22,156 bases of DNA. It comes from CAYTZN01 sp964442495 (GTDB lineage Bacteria; Pseudomonadota; Gammaproteobacteria; Legionellales; Legionellaceae). How positions within the stretch are numbered: position 1 is the first letter of the stretch; each line of letters begins with the position of its first letter. Of this stretch, positions 8,502 to 15,559 are shown in pieces. The DNA is taken from contig CAYTZN010000024.1 of the NCBI GenBank assembly GCA_964442495.1, positions 1 through 22,156 on the forward strand, written 5' to 3'. The notes below the pieces were generated by a model that was given only the letters and a program-made list of their open reading frames with translations, ran no database searches and was not told where the DNA came from. A program made the translations under genes and the position numbers.

Positions 8502-9245
8502 ATGGAGCTCAGTAATCAGATTGCTGTTGTCACCGGCGGTGCTTCAGGGTTAGGTAAAGCGTGTGTTGATGCACTCAGCGCGCGAGCGGTAGATGTTATC
8601 ATTTGGGATAGAGAGGTGAGCAATCTTGCTCATGCGGCTGTGGCATGTGATGTGAGTTCAGCTACCGATGTTCTATACGCCTTAGAGCAAACCATTGCTC
8701 GATTCGGTACACCAAGAATATGCATCAATTGCGCAGGTATCGCACCTGCTGAACGTATGGTCGGCCGAGAGGGTGCTATGCCTTTGGATGCTTTTAAAAA
8801 AGTCATTGACGTTAATTTGGTGGGTACTTTCAATGTGATGCGAATCGTTGCTGATGCAATGGTACGTCTTGATGTGTTGAATGATACAACTGAAAGAGGC
8901 GTGATCATTAATACGGCATCTATTGCTGCTTACGAAGGGCAAATAGGACAGATTGCGTATAGTGCGTCTAAAGGCGGAGTGGTCTCAATGACATTACCTG
9001 CTGCACGCGAATTAGCTACTCATGGGATTCGGGTTAATACTATCGCTCCAGGATTGATTGCAACACCTTTATTATTAAACATGCCAGAAGCGGTTCAACA
9101 AAGTTTAGCTGCGACCATTCCTTTTCCTAAGCGTTTTGGTAAGCCTGAAGAGTTTGCAGCCCTGGCTGTTCACCTGATTGAAAATACCATGATCAACGGA
9201 GAAGTGATCCGCTTGGATGGAGCGCTCCGAATGCAGCCTAAGTAA
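8502..9245 (+). CDS. SDR oxidoreductase, 3-hydroxyacyl-CoA dehydrogenase type 2 (HSD10)-like
   Basis: An NAD(P)-dependent short-chain dehydrogenase of 247 residues. It has the classical glycine motif TGGASGLG (11-18), an NCAG segment (76-79), Asn105 in DVNLVGTFNV, and the catalytic Ser140, Tyr153 and Lys157 (YSASKGG). Several segments match the type 2 3-hydroxyacyl-CoA dehydrogenases (human HSD10) rather than FabG: RGVIINTASIAAYEGQIGQ, IRVNTIAPGLIATPLL, PFPKRFGKPEEFA and NGEVIRLDGALRMQP at the end. A likely role is oxidation of short or branched hydroxyacyl-CoA in the cytoplasm. The gene follows the isochorismatase-family gene by 11 bp and converges on flgM with one base between the stops. 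Confidence 0.88.
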   Translation: MELSNQIAVVTGGASGLGKACVDALSARAVDVIIWDREVSNLAHAAVACDVSSATDVLYALEQTIARFGTPRICINCAGIAPAERMVGREGAMPLDAFKKVIDVNLVGTFNVMRIVADAMVRLDVLNDTTERGVIINTASIAAYEGQIGQIAYSASKGGVVSMTLPAARELATHGIRVNTIAPGLIATPLLLNMPEAVQQSLAATIPFPKRFGKPEEFAALAVHLIENTMINGEVIRLDGALRMQPK

Positions 9246-9253
9246 ATTAGGCT
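9235..9253. terminator. Hairpin spanning two convergent stop codons
   Basis: AGCCTAA and TTAGGCT form a perfect 7-bp stem with loop GTAAA. The stem includes or touches the stop codons of the SDR gene (TAA 9243-9245) and of flgM (9247-9249 on the minus strand). It can form in both transcripts and may act as a small bidirectional terminator or 3'-end protector. There is no clear U-tract on either side, so termination is a guess. Confidence 0.4.
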
Positions 9254-9510
9254 AGTTCGGGTTGCTCCAATACTTCGGCATACTCTGTTAATTTAGCAGC
9301 AATAGTGTTGCTGTTAATTTCATACCGACCTGCATGCAATTCTTCTTTGATAAATTCTATTTTTGTATGGTTGGTTTCTGGTGATTTGAAGATAAGCGCT
9401 TTTAATTCTTCGAGTTGTTTAGCGGTATCTTCTAAATGCAAGCTTTCTACAAAAGAGGTTGCGGCAGTTTTAGGCTCATTGTTTGTTGATTTTTTAGTTT
9501 CCCTAATCAT
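9247..9510 (-). CDS. flgM: FlgM-type anti-sigma-28 factor
   Basis: FlgM binds and holds sigma-28 (FliA) inactive until the flagellar hook is finished and FlgM is exported. The 87-residue product has the two parts expected. The N-terminal half is Ser/Thr/Asn/Lys rich and looks disordered (up to about residue 20). The C-terminal helical sigma-binding region is LEDTAKQLEELKALI, then KIEFIKEELHAGRYEINSNTIAAKLTEY, the signature 'RV..I+..I..G.Y.I....IA..L' of the family. The ATG at 9510 has GAGGA seven bases upstream; a GTG further up (9537) would run into the promoter and is rejected. A perfect sigma-28 promoter lies just upstream, which strongly supports the assignment and predicts feedback control. 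No other flagellar gene is present in the window. Confidence 0.87.
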   Translation of the reverse strand: MIRETKKSTNNEPKTAATSFVESLHLEDTAKQLEELKALIFKSPETNHTKIEFIKEELHAGRYEINSNTIAAKLTEYAEVLEQPELA

Positions 9511-9538
9511 AGTGTCATCCTCAATTATGCTCACCACG

Positions 9539-9565
9539 TTATCGGCTCCTTGTGAAAAAACTTTA
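9539..9565 (-). promoter_or_regulatory. Sigma-28 (FliA) promoter of flgM
   Basis: On the minus strand, TAAAGTTT (9558-9565) and GCCGATAA (9539-9546) are separated by exactly 11 bases. Both boxes match the enterobacterial sigma-28 consensus at every position, and the spacing is the consensus spacing. Transcription should begin near 9530, giving a short leader with the GAGGA ribosome site before the ATG at 9510. The gene behind it encodes the anti-sigma-28 factor, so the promoter makes a negative feedback loop. Confidence 0.93.
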
Positions 9566-9664
9566 GTGTTGGTTAATAATCGTTTTGTAACTATTTAGGA
9601 ATTTGTGAAATTTAACAAGTTAATTGCCATCAGTATAAACCTATTTAGATAATGAGGTATATCA

Positions 9665-10051
9665 TTAATCTAAATACTGAGCTATTAGCGCTTTAAGTTT
9701 TTCTAAATTGATAGGTTTGCATAAAACAGTGTTCATCCCCGCCTCTAGCCCAGGTTTTGTTGCTTCAAATAGCGACAGTGCTGTTAATCCAATGATAGGA
9801 ACAGTATTTTTTGTTTCATGCGCATCCCATTCACGAACAGTTCTGGTTAATTCGTATCCTGAAATGCCGGGAAGGCCGATGTCTGTAATGATGAGATCAA
9901 AGGCATTGGATTTTGCTAATGTTAATGCGGATTCACCGTCGGTAGCTGACAAATAGGATAACCCGGCTTGTTTTACGATGGTTTTAATAAGGTGCAAAGC
10001 AATAGCGCTGTCTTCAACCAGCAATACAAGGGGGTTTGTGATAAAAACCAA
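9665..10051 (-). CDS. Single-domain response regulator (CheY-like receiver)
   Basis: A stand-alone receiver domain with no output domain. The start is uncertain. An AGGAG site sits five bases before a TTG at 10051, giving a 128-residue protein; upstream GTG (10078) and ATG (10072) codons are in frame but lack such a site. Using the TTG start, the acidic pair is at 13-14 (LLVEDS), the phospho-acceptor Asp is at 57 (DLIITDIGLPGISG), the conserved Thr at 90 (GLTAL) and the Lys at 112 (CKPINLEKL). The closest resemblance is to receiver domains at the end of hybrid histidine kinases, not to CheY itself. It is 155 bp upstream of flgM on the same strand. The cognate kinase is not in the window. Confidence 0.85.
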   Translation of the reverse strand: MVFITNPLVLLVEDSAIALHLIKTIVKQAGLSYLSATDGESALTLAKSNAFDLIITDIGLPGISGYELTRTVREWDAHETKNTVPIIGLTALSLFEATKPGLEAGMNTVLCKPINLEKLKALIAQYLD

Positions 10052-10178
10052 AATGACTCCTACACCGTCCATGACCACTATTTAATGGATGTATATAATA
10101 CACCATTGATTCTGAATTTTCATTGATAGAACTTTTTTAGACCAACACAGTATTTTATTTAAAAAAAGAGCAGATTGG

Positions 10179-10222
10179 TGATATTATGTGACCCTTGGTT
10201 TGTTTAAACATCTTAGGGTCAC
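10179..10222 (+). promoter_or_regulatory. Extended -10 promoter and overlapping inverted repeat before the CAP gene
   Basis: TGATATTAT (10179-10187) is an extended -10 element. Immediately after it lies GTGACCCT (10188-10195), repeated in inverted form as AGGGTCAC (10215-10222), with the palindrome GTTTAAAC between the arms. The predicted transcription start (around 10194) falls inside the left arm, and the right arm ends against the AGGAA ribosome site of the CAP-domain gene. This position suits a repressor operator or a translation-blocking hairpin. The repeats are visible; the function is inferred. Confidence 0.55.
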
Positions 10223-10232
10223 AGGAATTGAT

Positions 10233-10718
10233 ATGAATAAATTTAAAAAATTATCGAAACTATTCGTGTTAGGTACGTTATTGAGTATTCAAATGGCAGC
10301 TTTTGCTGCGCAACACAAGGTAGCCCACAGTGATGCTGAGTATCAACAAAGTATCCTTTTTTATATCAATAAATACCGTGCAAAGCATCACTTAAAACCC
10401 CTTGTATTAAAGCAAGACATGTCTTTAGAGGCTGCCAAACATAGTCGAGCCATGAGTAATAAGGCAATACCTTTTGGTCATACGGGTTTTAGTGGGCGCA
10501 TAAAGAGACTGTACAGTAAAAACAAAAATAGTCGGGGTGGGGCTGAAAATGTGGCTTATTATAGAATGGATGCTAAAAAATTAGTGGATGCCTGGGTGGC
10601 AAGTCCTGGTCATCGTCGAAATATACAGGGAAATTACAATTTTACAGGTATTGGCATTGCTCACAGCAAAAAAGATGGCTGGGCATATTTTACACAAATA
10701 TTTTTGCGTTGTGGTTAG
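10233..10718 (+). CDS. Secreted CAP/SCP-domain protein
   Basis: A 161-residue exported protein with a single CAP (SCP/PR-1, YkwD-like) domain. The signal peptide runs to about AAFA|AQ (residue 24 or 25), preceded by a basic stretch (NKFKKLSK). CAP landmarks are INKYRAKHHLKPLVL, the first-helix H of AAKHSRAM, FGHTGF, GGAENVAYY, DAWVASPGHRRNI and GIGIAHSKKDGWAYFTQIF, which together give the two His and two Glu-like positions of the CAP cavity. The role in bacteria is mostly unknown. The ATG at 10233 has AGGAA six bases upstream; the longer frame from 10188 crosses the inverted repeat and promoter and is not used. Confidence 0.9.
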   Translation: MNKFKKLSKLFVLGTLLSIQMAAFAAQHKVAHSDAEYQQSILFYINKYRAKHHLKPLVLKQDMSLEAAKHSRAMSNKAIPFGHTGFSGRIKRLYSKNKNSRGGAENVAYYRMDAKKLVDAWVASPGHRRNIQGNYNFTGIGIAHSKKDGWAYFTQIFLRCG

Positions 10719-10754
10719 TACGTTTAATTTATCAACAGGTGCCGTAAGATAAAA

Positions 10755-10801
10755 ACCCCGTTTAGAAACACACCCCAAAGAGGGTAAAGTCTAGGCGGGG
10801 T
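10755..10801 (+). terminator. Long hairpin after the CAP gene, probable terminator
   Basis: ACCCCGTTTAGA (10755-10766) pairs with TCTAGGCGGGGT (10790-10801) over 12 bp including two G-U pairs. A smaller ACCCC/GGGT stem can form in the loop. It lies 36 bp past the CAP-domain stop and in front of the methionine aminopeptidase promoter. A weak T-rich stretch (TCTTTGTTTT) follows about 10 bases later. Termination is likely but not proven by the sequence. Confidence 0.55.
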
Positions 10802-10847
10802 AGCCTAATGTCTTTGTTTTAAGGTAAAATCCGATTTTTTTAAACGA

Positions 10848-10853
10848 TATAAT
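10848..10853 (+). promoter_or_regulatory. -10 box of the first methionine aminopeptidase gene
   Basis: A perfect TATAAT lies 18 bp before the ATG at 10872, so the leader would be very short. No good -35 hexamer is seen at 16-18 bp. The leader also lacks a strong ribosome site; only weak purine stretches precede the ATG. Confidence 0.45.
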
Positions 10854-10871
10854 TTAAAAGTTGAGCCTATA

Positions 10872-11666
10872 ATGACAGCCGTTAAATCGCCTGAACAATT
10901 GGAAAAAATGCGTATCGCTGGTCGATTAACAGCTAAAGTCCTAGAAGCTGTAAGTGAGTTTATCAAACCAGGTGTAACGACCATGCAAATTGATGAATTT
11001 TGTGAGCGTTATATTGTTGATGTATTAAAGGCGCGCCCTGGAAGCAAGGGTCAATATGGATATCCTTATTCTGTTAACACGTCATTAAACCATGTGATAT
11101 GCCATGGTATGCCGTCGTCTAAGCAGGTTTTAAAAAATGGCGATATTGTAAATGTCGATGTTACTGTGATTCATGATGGGTATTATGGGGACAGCAGTAA
11201 AATGTTTTGTATAGGCTCCACCGCGGCGCACGCTAAGCGTTTGGTGGATGTGACTCAGCAATGTCTTTATAAAGGTATTTCGGTGGTTAAACCCAATGCC
11301 ACGCTTGGCGATATCGGTCATGCTATCCAACAACATGCAGAGAAAAACCATTACACGGTTGTTCGTGAATACTGTGGGCATGGTATAGGGTTAAAAATGC
11401 ATGAAGACCCTCAAGTCATGCATTATGGAAAACCTGGTACAGGTAGTGTTTTAAAAGAAGGCATGACCTTTACCATTGAGCCCATGATCAATCAGGGTAA
11501 AGCGGACGTGAAGCACATAGAAAAAGATGGATGGGGTATTGCACTGACTAAAGATAGAAAGCTCTCCGCGCAATGGGAGCATACTATTCTTGTTACAAAA
11601 ACAGGGTTTGAAATCCTTACTTTAAGAGAAGAGGAAAAAGACTTGTTTGCAGCCAGTAATATGTGA
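10872..11666 (+). CDS. map: Methionine aminopeptidase, type I (first copy)
   Basis: Removes the initiator Met from nascent proteins. The product is 264 residues, matching E. coli Map (264). The conserved His is in LNHVICHGMP. Metal ligands are present in family order: the two Asp in NVDVTVIHDGYYGDSSKMF, the His of EYCGHGIGLKMHEDP, the Glu of FTIEPM and the Glu of QWEHTILV. Compared with the second copy it has a longer C-terminus (EEEKDLFAASNM) and several changes near the active site (SLNHVI, YYGDSS). The two copies face each other and end back to back, so they are not a simple tandem duplication. Both look functional. Which one is the housekeeping enzyme cannot be decided from the sequence. 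Confidence 0.95.
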   Translation: MTAVKSPEQLEKMRIAGRLTAKVLEAVSEFIKPGVTTMQIDEFCERYIVDVLKARPGSKGQYGYPYSVNTSLNHVICHGMPSSKQVLKNGDIVNVDVTVIHDGYYGDSSKMFCIGSTAAHAKRLVDVTQQCLYKGISVVKPNATLGDIGHAIQQHAEKNHYTVVREYCGHGIGLKMHEDPQVMHYGKPGTGSVLKEGMTFTIEPMINQGKADVKHIEKDGWGIALTKDRKLSAQWEHTILVTKTGFEILTLREEEKDLFAASNM

Positions 11667-12431
11667 TCAGCCCTCGTCTTTTCGTAGAGTTAGTATTTCA
11701 ACCCCATCATCAGTGACCAAAAGCGTATGTTCCCATTGGGCAGATAAGCTGCGGTCTTTTGTGATAACGGTCCATTTGTCGGCTAGTAACCGCGTGTGAT
11801 AACTTCCTAAATTAACCATGGGCTCAATGGTAAACGTCATGCCTGGGTGGAGTATCTCGCCTGTGTTCGGTGTACCATAATGAAGTACTTGGGGGGGCTC
11901 ATGAAAATCACGCCCAATGCCATGCCCACAATAGTCACGCACCACAGAGCATCCATTTTTTTCAGCATGTTGTTGGATAGCATAACCAATACTGCCTAGA
12001 CGGGCACCTGGTTTCACGAGGTTTATACCAATGAATAAACATTCACGGGCAATGTTAACAACGTGCAAGGCTTGAGGTGAGGGTGTTCCTACAACAAACA
12101 TCTTACTCGTGTCACCATGGTAACCATCCTTGATGACCGTTACATCTATATTAATAATGTCGCCATTTTTTAATTTGTCTTTACCTGGAATCCCGTGGCA
12201 TACGACATGATTAATAGACGTGCATATGGATTTAGGAAAACCATTATAATCAAGCGGCGCTGGAATAGCTTTTTGTTCGTTTACGATGTAATCATGACAA
12301 AGTGTGTTTAACTCATCGGTCGTTATACCTTCGATTACATAGGGGGTGATCATTGTTAGAACATCGCTTGCAAGAGCACCTGCAATACGCATTTTACCTA
12401 TTTCTTCGGGAGTTTTAATACTTGCGGCCAT
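11667..12431 (-). CDS. map: Methionine aminopeptidase, type I (second copy)
   Basis: A 254-residue paralog of the neighbouring aminopeptidase with all metal ligands: NIDVTVIKDGYHGDTSKMF, DYCGHGIGRDFHEPP, FTIEPM and QWEHTLLV, and the His of NHVVCHGIP. Its active-site segments (IKDGYHGDTSKMF, CTSINHVVCHGIP) are closer to E. coli Map than those of the first copy. The stop codon TGA abuts the stop of the first copy in the palindrome TGATCA (11664-11669), with no base between. The two genes therefore share no terminator space, and read-through from either would produce antisense RNA to the other. The ATG at 12431 begins MAASIKTPEEIGKMR, the normal family start. Confidence 0.95.
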   Translation of the reverse strand: MAASIKTPEEIGKMRIAGALASDVLTMITPYVIEGITTDELNTLCHDYIVNEQKAIPAPLDYNGFPKSICTSINHVVCHGIPGKDKLKNGDIINIDVTVIKDGYHGDTSKMFVVGTPSPQALHVVNIARECLFIGINLVKPGARLGSIGYAIQQHAEKNGCSVVRDYCGHGIGRDFHEPPQVLHYGTPNTGEILHPGMTFTIEPMVNLGSYHTRLLADKWTVITKDRSLSAQWEHTLLVTDDGVEILTLRKDEG

Positions 12432-12530
12432 GAGCTGTCGCTAGAATAGAAAAAATTCATGGTAGCATAGCTAAGCCACTAGCAATACGATTTGTAATGA
12501 AATTTCCTGCCAATGGCCGTGCTCCCTAAA

Positions 12531-12561
12531 CCCAGTTCCAGAGCAAAGCGAAGGATCTGGG
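12531..12561. repeat. Imperfect palindrome in the map2-mnmC gap
   Basis: CCCAGTTCC (12531-12539) pairs with GGATCTGGG (12553-12561) with one mismatch; the loop contains AGAGCAAAGCGAA. The divergent 174-bp gap must also hold the promoters of both genes. The form recalls short interspersed palindromes of gammaproteobacterial intergenic regions; a second copy was not found in this window. Confidence 0.4.
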
Positions 12562-12608
12562 GTTGGTTTATTCGGTAGGATACATTTTATATTAATAAGC
12601 AGGGTATG

Positions 12609-14570
12609 ATGAGCGCGCTTTTTGAGTTAATACAAACGGCAAACATTATTTGGAAAGAGGGCCAGCCTTTTATTGTCAATCAAGATAATATCCTGGTCCC
12701 AGCAATCCACGAGGTCGCGCAAAAGCACCGTCGTTTTGTAAAGGCTAGTCGATTGATCAGCCGAATTAAATCATTGCTACCGTCTACACACGTTGTTCTT
12801 GCCAATACTAGCTTTGGTTCTGCATTGAGCTTTTTATTGATGTTATCCTTATGGGAAAAACATGCACCAAAAAATGTAACGCTTCACTATATTGCCTCAG
12901 AACGATGCCCATGGACGCGAGATGATATCCAAAAATGTATTGCCTTATGGCCTTCTTTAGAGAAAAACACACAACACCTTCTGGCTCAGTATCCTGTCTT
13001 AACGCCGGGTTTTCATTCAATTGAATTTCCAGACGCGCGCGTTCATTTGACACTTTTTATTGGAGAACCCTCAACGTGTTATCAAGAACTTCTGGTTTGT
13101 GGTAATAGCCTTCTCGAGACACGTTTGAGAAACTACCATGTAGATGTATGGTTTATTGATGAGAATGACCTCTTAACAGACAAACCATTTCTTGCAACGG
13201 TTGGAATGTTGTCTAAGCCTAAAACAACATTGACCACACTCTTTGTAGGAGAAGATGTACAGCAAGGTCTTCAAAGGATAGGGTTCACAGTACAGCCTTG
13301 TCTTAAACTACTGAGGGCTGAATTAACCAGCATTCCTTACTTGCAGACGACTCAGCATACGCCATGGCATGCTGCGTCCCCCGCACCGACACCAATAAAG
13401 GAAAAAACGGCGATTGTTTTGGGGGCGGGGCTTGCAGGATGTTACATGGCCTCAGCACTTGCTCGACGGGGTTGGTCTGTTACCTTGTTGGATGCTGAAG
13501 GTACACTTGCTGATGGAGCATCAGGAAATAAAAAAGCTATCTTATACCCCAAGTTAACGCCATTTAGTTCACCGTTAAATACATTTATGTTAAATGCCCA
13601 CCAATATGCGTTTAGCACTTATCAAAAAATGTTAAAAACAGAACCCCTAGGCGAGCTCTGTGGCATCTTGCAATTAGCCTCTTATGACAAAAATATTCAT
13701 TTAGAAGCATGGGTCGCAAGATACCCGGAATTAGGGATTTTGGTGAGCCAAGAGCGTGCGTCTTGTCTTGCGGGTATTGAGCTTCAGTCTGGAGGAGTAT
13801 TCATACCCCGCTCTGGTTGGGTAAACTCACCCATGCTCTGTCAATATTTAATAAACAACAACAATATTCATTGGGTGGGCCATCAAAAAATAGTCGCCAT
13901 TCATAATGACGGTAAAAAATGGCATGCCAATGGACATGAGGCTACGGTCCTTGTCATTGCTAATGGTTATGGTGCAAATGTGTTTGAGCAAACAAAGCAT
14001 TTGCCTTTAACCGCTGTACGAGGGCAAATGACATCCATGCTGAGCAACGAGCAAAGTGTTTCTTTGAAGATTCCTGTGTGTGCTGATATTCATATTCTTC
14101 CCGCCGAGCAGGGATGCCATGAACTAGGCGCTACCTATCAAGCAGGTGTTTCAACGAGGCTAGGTTCATCGGCAGATGATCTTGAAAACATGATGCACTT
14201 AAATGCTATTTCATCGGAGGTGACATGGTCTTGTAGGTCAAATAGCTCATGGGTAGGTGTTCGTGCAGCCACGCCAGACTATCTACCCATGGTTGGACCA
14301 GTCGTTAAACCTTCTTCATTCAAACAATGCTATAAACATTTTGCAACGGATGCTAATCGATGGATTCCAGAAACGGCAATGCATCATGAGGGATTATATG
14401 TGTGTGCGGGGTTTGGTTCGCGGGGCCTAACGACCATTCCATTGAGCGCTGAATGGTTGGCTGCAACGATAAGCCAAGAGCCTTTTGGTATGCCCCGAAT
14501 GATGATCCAATCCTTGTCTCCCTCACGGTTTTTGCGGCGTGAAATTATTCGGTTGATGTTAAAGAAATAA
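12609..14570 (+). CDS. mnmC: MnmC-type tRNA modification protein with degenerate methyltransferase half
   Basis: MnmC finishes the mnm5s2U wobble modification: its FAD domain removes the carboxymethyl group and its N-terminal domain methylates the product. The protein (653 residues; E. coli 668) has a clear FAD half, with VLGAGLAGCYMASALARRGW near 270-290, ASGNKKAILYPKL near 305-317, GVRAATPDYLPMVG and GFGSRGLTTIPLSAEWLA. The N-terminal half (1-255) aligns by position (ASERCPWTRDDI, ALWPSL, RVHLTLFIGE, QRIGFTVQ), but the DVYFS motif is absent. The SAM motif ESGFGTGLNFL is replaced by NTSFGSALSFL, and DGFAPAKNPDMW by DENDLLTDKPFL. Methylation activity is therefore doubtful. The second ATG of ATGATG (12609) is chosen because it gives a 4-base gap to AGGG. 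The 3' end overlaps the next gene's end by 26 bp. Confidence 0.88.
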   Translation: MSALFELIQTANIIWKEGQPFIVNQDNILVPAIHEVAQKHRRFVKASRLISRIKSLLPSTHVVLANTSFGSALSFLLMLSLWEKHAPKNVTLHYIASERCPWTRDDIQKCIALWPSLEKNTQHLLAQYPVLTPGFHSIEFPDARVHLTLFIGEPSTCYQELLVCGNSLLETRLRNYHVDVWFIDENDLLTDKPFLATVGMLSKPKTTLTTLFVGEDVQQGLQRIGFTVQPCLKLLRAELTSIPYLQTTQHTPWHAASPAPTPIKEKTAIVLGAGLAGCYMASALARRGWSVTLLDAEGTLADGASGNKKAILYPKLTPFSSPLNTFMLNAHQYAFSTYQKMLKTEPLGELCGILQLASYDKNIHLEAWVARYPELGILVSQERASCLAGIELQSGGVFIPRSGWVNSPMLCQYLINNNNIHWVGHQKIVAIHNDGKKWHANGHEATVLVIANGYGANVFEQTKHLPLTAVRGQMTSMLSNEQSVSLKIPVCADIHILPAEQGCHELGATYQAGVSTRLGSSADDLENMMHLNAISSEVTWSCRSNSSWVGVRAATPDYLPMVGPVVKPSSFKQCYKHFATDANRWIPETAMHHEGLYVCAGFGSRGLTTIPLSAEWLAATISQEPFGMPRMMIQSLSPSRFLRREIIRLMLKK

Positions 14571-15417
14571 GTTCATGAGTTAGTCCCTCACGGTAACTTG
14601 GATAGTTTAATTCCGCCAAAAGTTCTTTTTTAACTTTTACATTACTAACGCGTCGATTTTGGCTATAAAACTCCTGAGCCATGAGTGATAAAGTCGCGCT
14701 CTCAATGGATAAAAGAGGAGGCGCTGGTATGTTTAGTAAAGAAGCTGCATATTGTATGACCTCATGTGACGATGAGGGTTCATCATCGGATACATTATAG
14801 ATGGATAAAGGGTTAGGATGTTCCATCGATTTTAAAAGGATATTGCAGATATCTTCCACATGAATTCTTGAAAAAAACTGACCTTCTTTATAAAGTGTGT
14901 GGTTTTTGCCAGACAATAGTTCTTTGAGTGCATTCCGGTGTGGCCCATAGATACCCGATAAGCGAAATACATGGACGGGTAAATTGTATTTTTGTCCCAA
15001 TTGGAGCCATGCCTTTTCGGCATTTTGACGCAATATTCCTCGTTCGCTAAGGGGCTTTGATACTGTCTGCTCGTCCACCCAAGCGCCTTGATGATCTCCA
15101 TACACACCAGTTGAAGAAAGATAACCTATCCATTTTATGGAGTGTTTTTGCTCTTTTATCAGCGACTCAAATTGGGTGATGACAGGGTCACCCGACGGTG
15201 TTGGTGGTGTTGTTATCAAAAGATGCGTGGCGGATGTTAACGCTTTTTTAATTTCATCGTGGGTAAATGGGATAAGACGACAATCATTGGCGTTTAAATA
15301 GTGCGATTGGTTTGGGTGCCGAGAGGTTCCGAGAACATCAAAATGTAATTTTGATAGATGTTTTGCTAGGAATGAGGCTGTATATCCAAAGCCAAAGATT
15401 AAAAAAGTCGAGTTCAT
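14545..15417 (-). CDS. NAD(P)-binding epimerase-like SDR (YeeZ family)
   Basis: A 290-residue atypical SDR. It has an N-terminal dinucleotide-binding motif of reduced form, FLIFGFGYTASFLAKHL (5-21), and then GTSRHP, where an Arg after the second strand suggests NADP. This is followed by LLITTPPTPSGDP, GYLSSTGVYGDHQGAWVDE (with the Tyr of the extended-SDR active site), FRLSGIYGP and FSRIHVEDI. This order is typical of YeeZ/GalE-like proteins often labelled 'SDR family oxidoreductase'. The substrate is unknown. Its 3' end runs 26 bp into mnmC on the other strand. The ATG at 15415-15417 lies in a gap of about 140 bp that is divergent from the PhzF-family gene. Confidence 0.82.
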   Translation of the reverse strand: MNSTFLIFGFGYTASFLAKHLSKLHFDVLGTSRHPNQSHYLNANDCRLIPFTHDEIKKALTSATHLLITTPPTPSGDPVITQFESLIKEQKHSIKWIGYLSSTGVYGDHQGAWVDEQTVSKPLSERGILRQNAEKAWLQLGQKYNLPVHVFRLSGIYGPHRNALKELLSGKNHTLYKEGQFFSRIHVEDICNILLKSMEHPNPLSIYNVSDDEPSSSHEVIQYAASLLNIPAPPLLSIESATLSLMAQEFYSQNRRVSNVKVKKELLAELNYPSYREGLTHELISLTSTE

Positions 15418-15559
15418 GGTATACCTAATACATTACGATGAATTGATAGCGGCAATAAGTATATCGGGTAATCGCAAAATTCGCGTGATTATTTTTAAGT
15501 ATTGCTATTTAAAGAGTGGGCCGCTAATCTTGCCTGATTCATTTTTTCTGAGGGATATT

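Noticed and set aside
10786..10812. TAAAGTCT followed by a CC-rich box as a second sigma-28 promoter
   Set aside because: The -10 part does not match GCCGATAA, and the sequence is one arm of the hairpin after the CAP gene.
15416..15559. Longer N-terminus for the PhzF-family protein
   Set aside because: The extra 48 residues have no family match, overlap the divergent gene start and lack a ribosome site; GTG at 15560 fits better.
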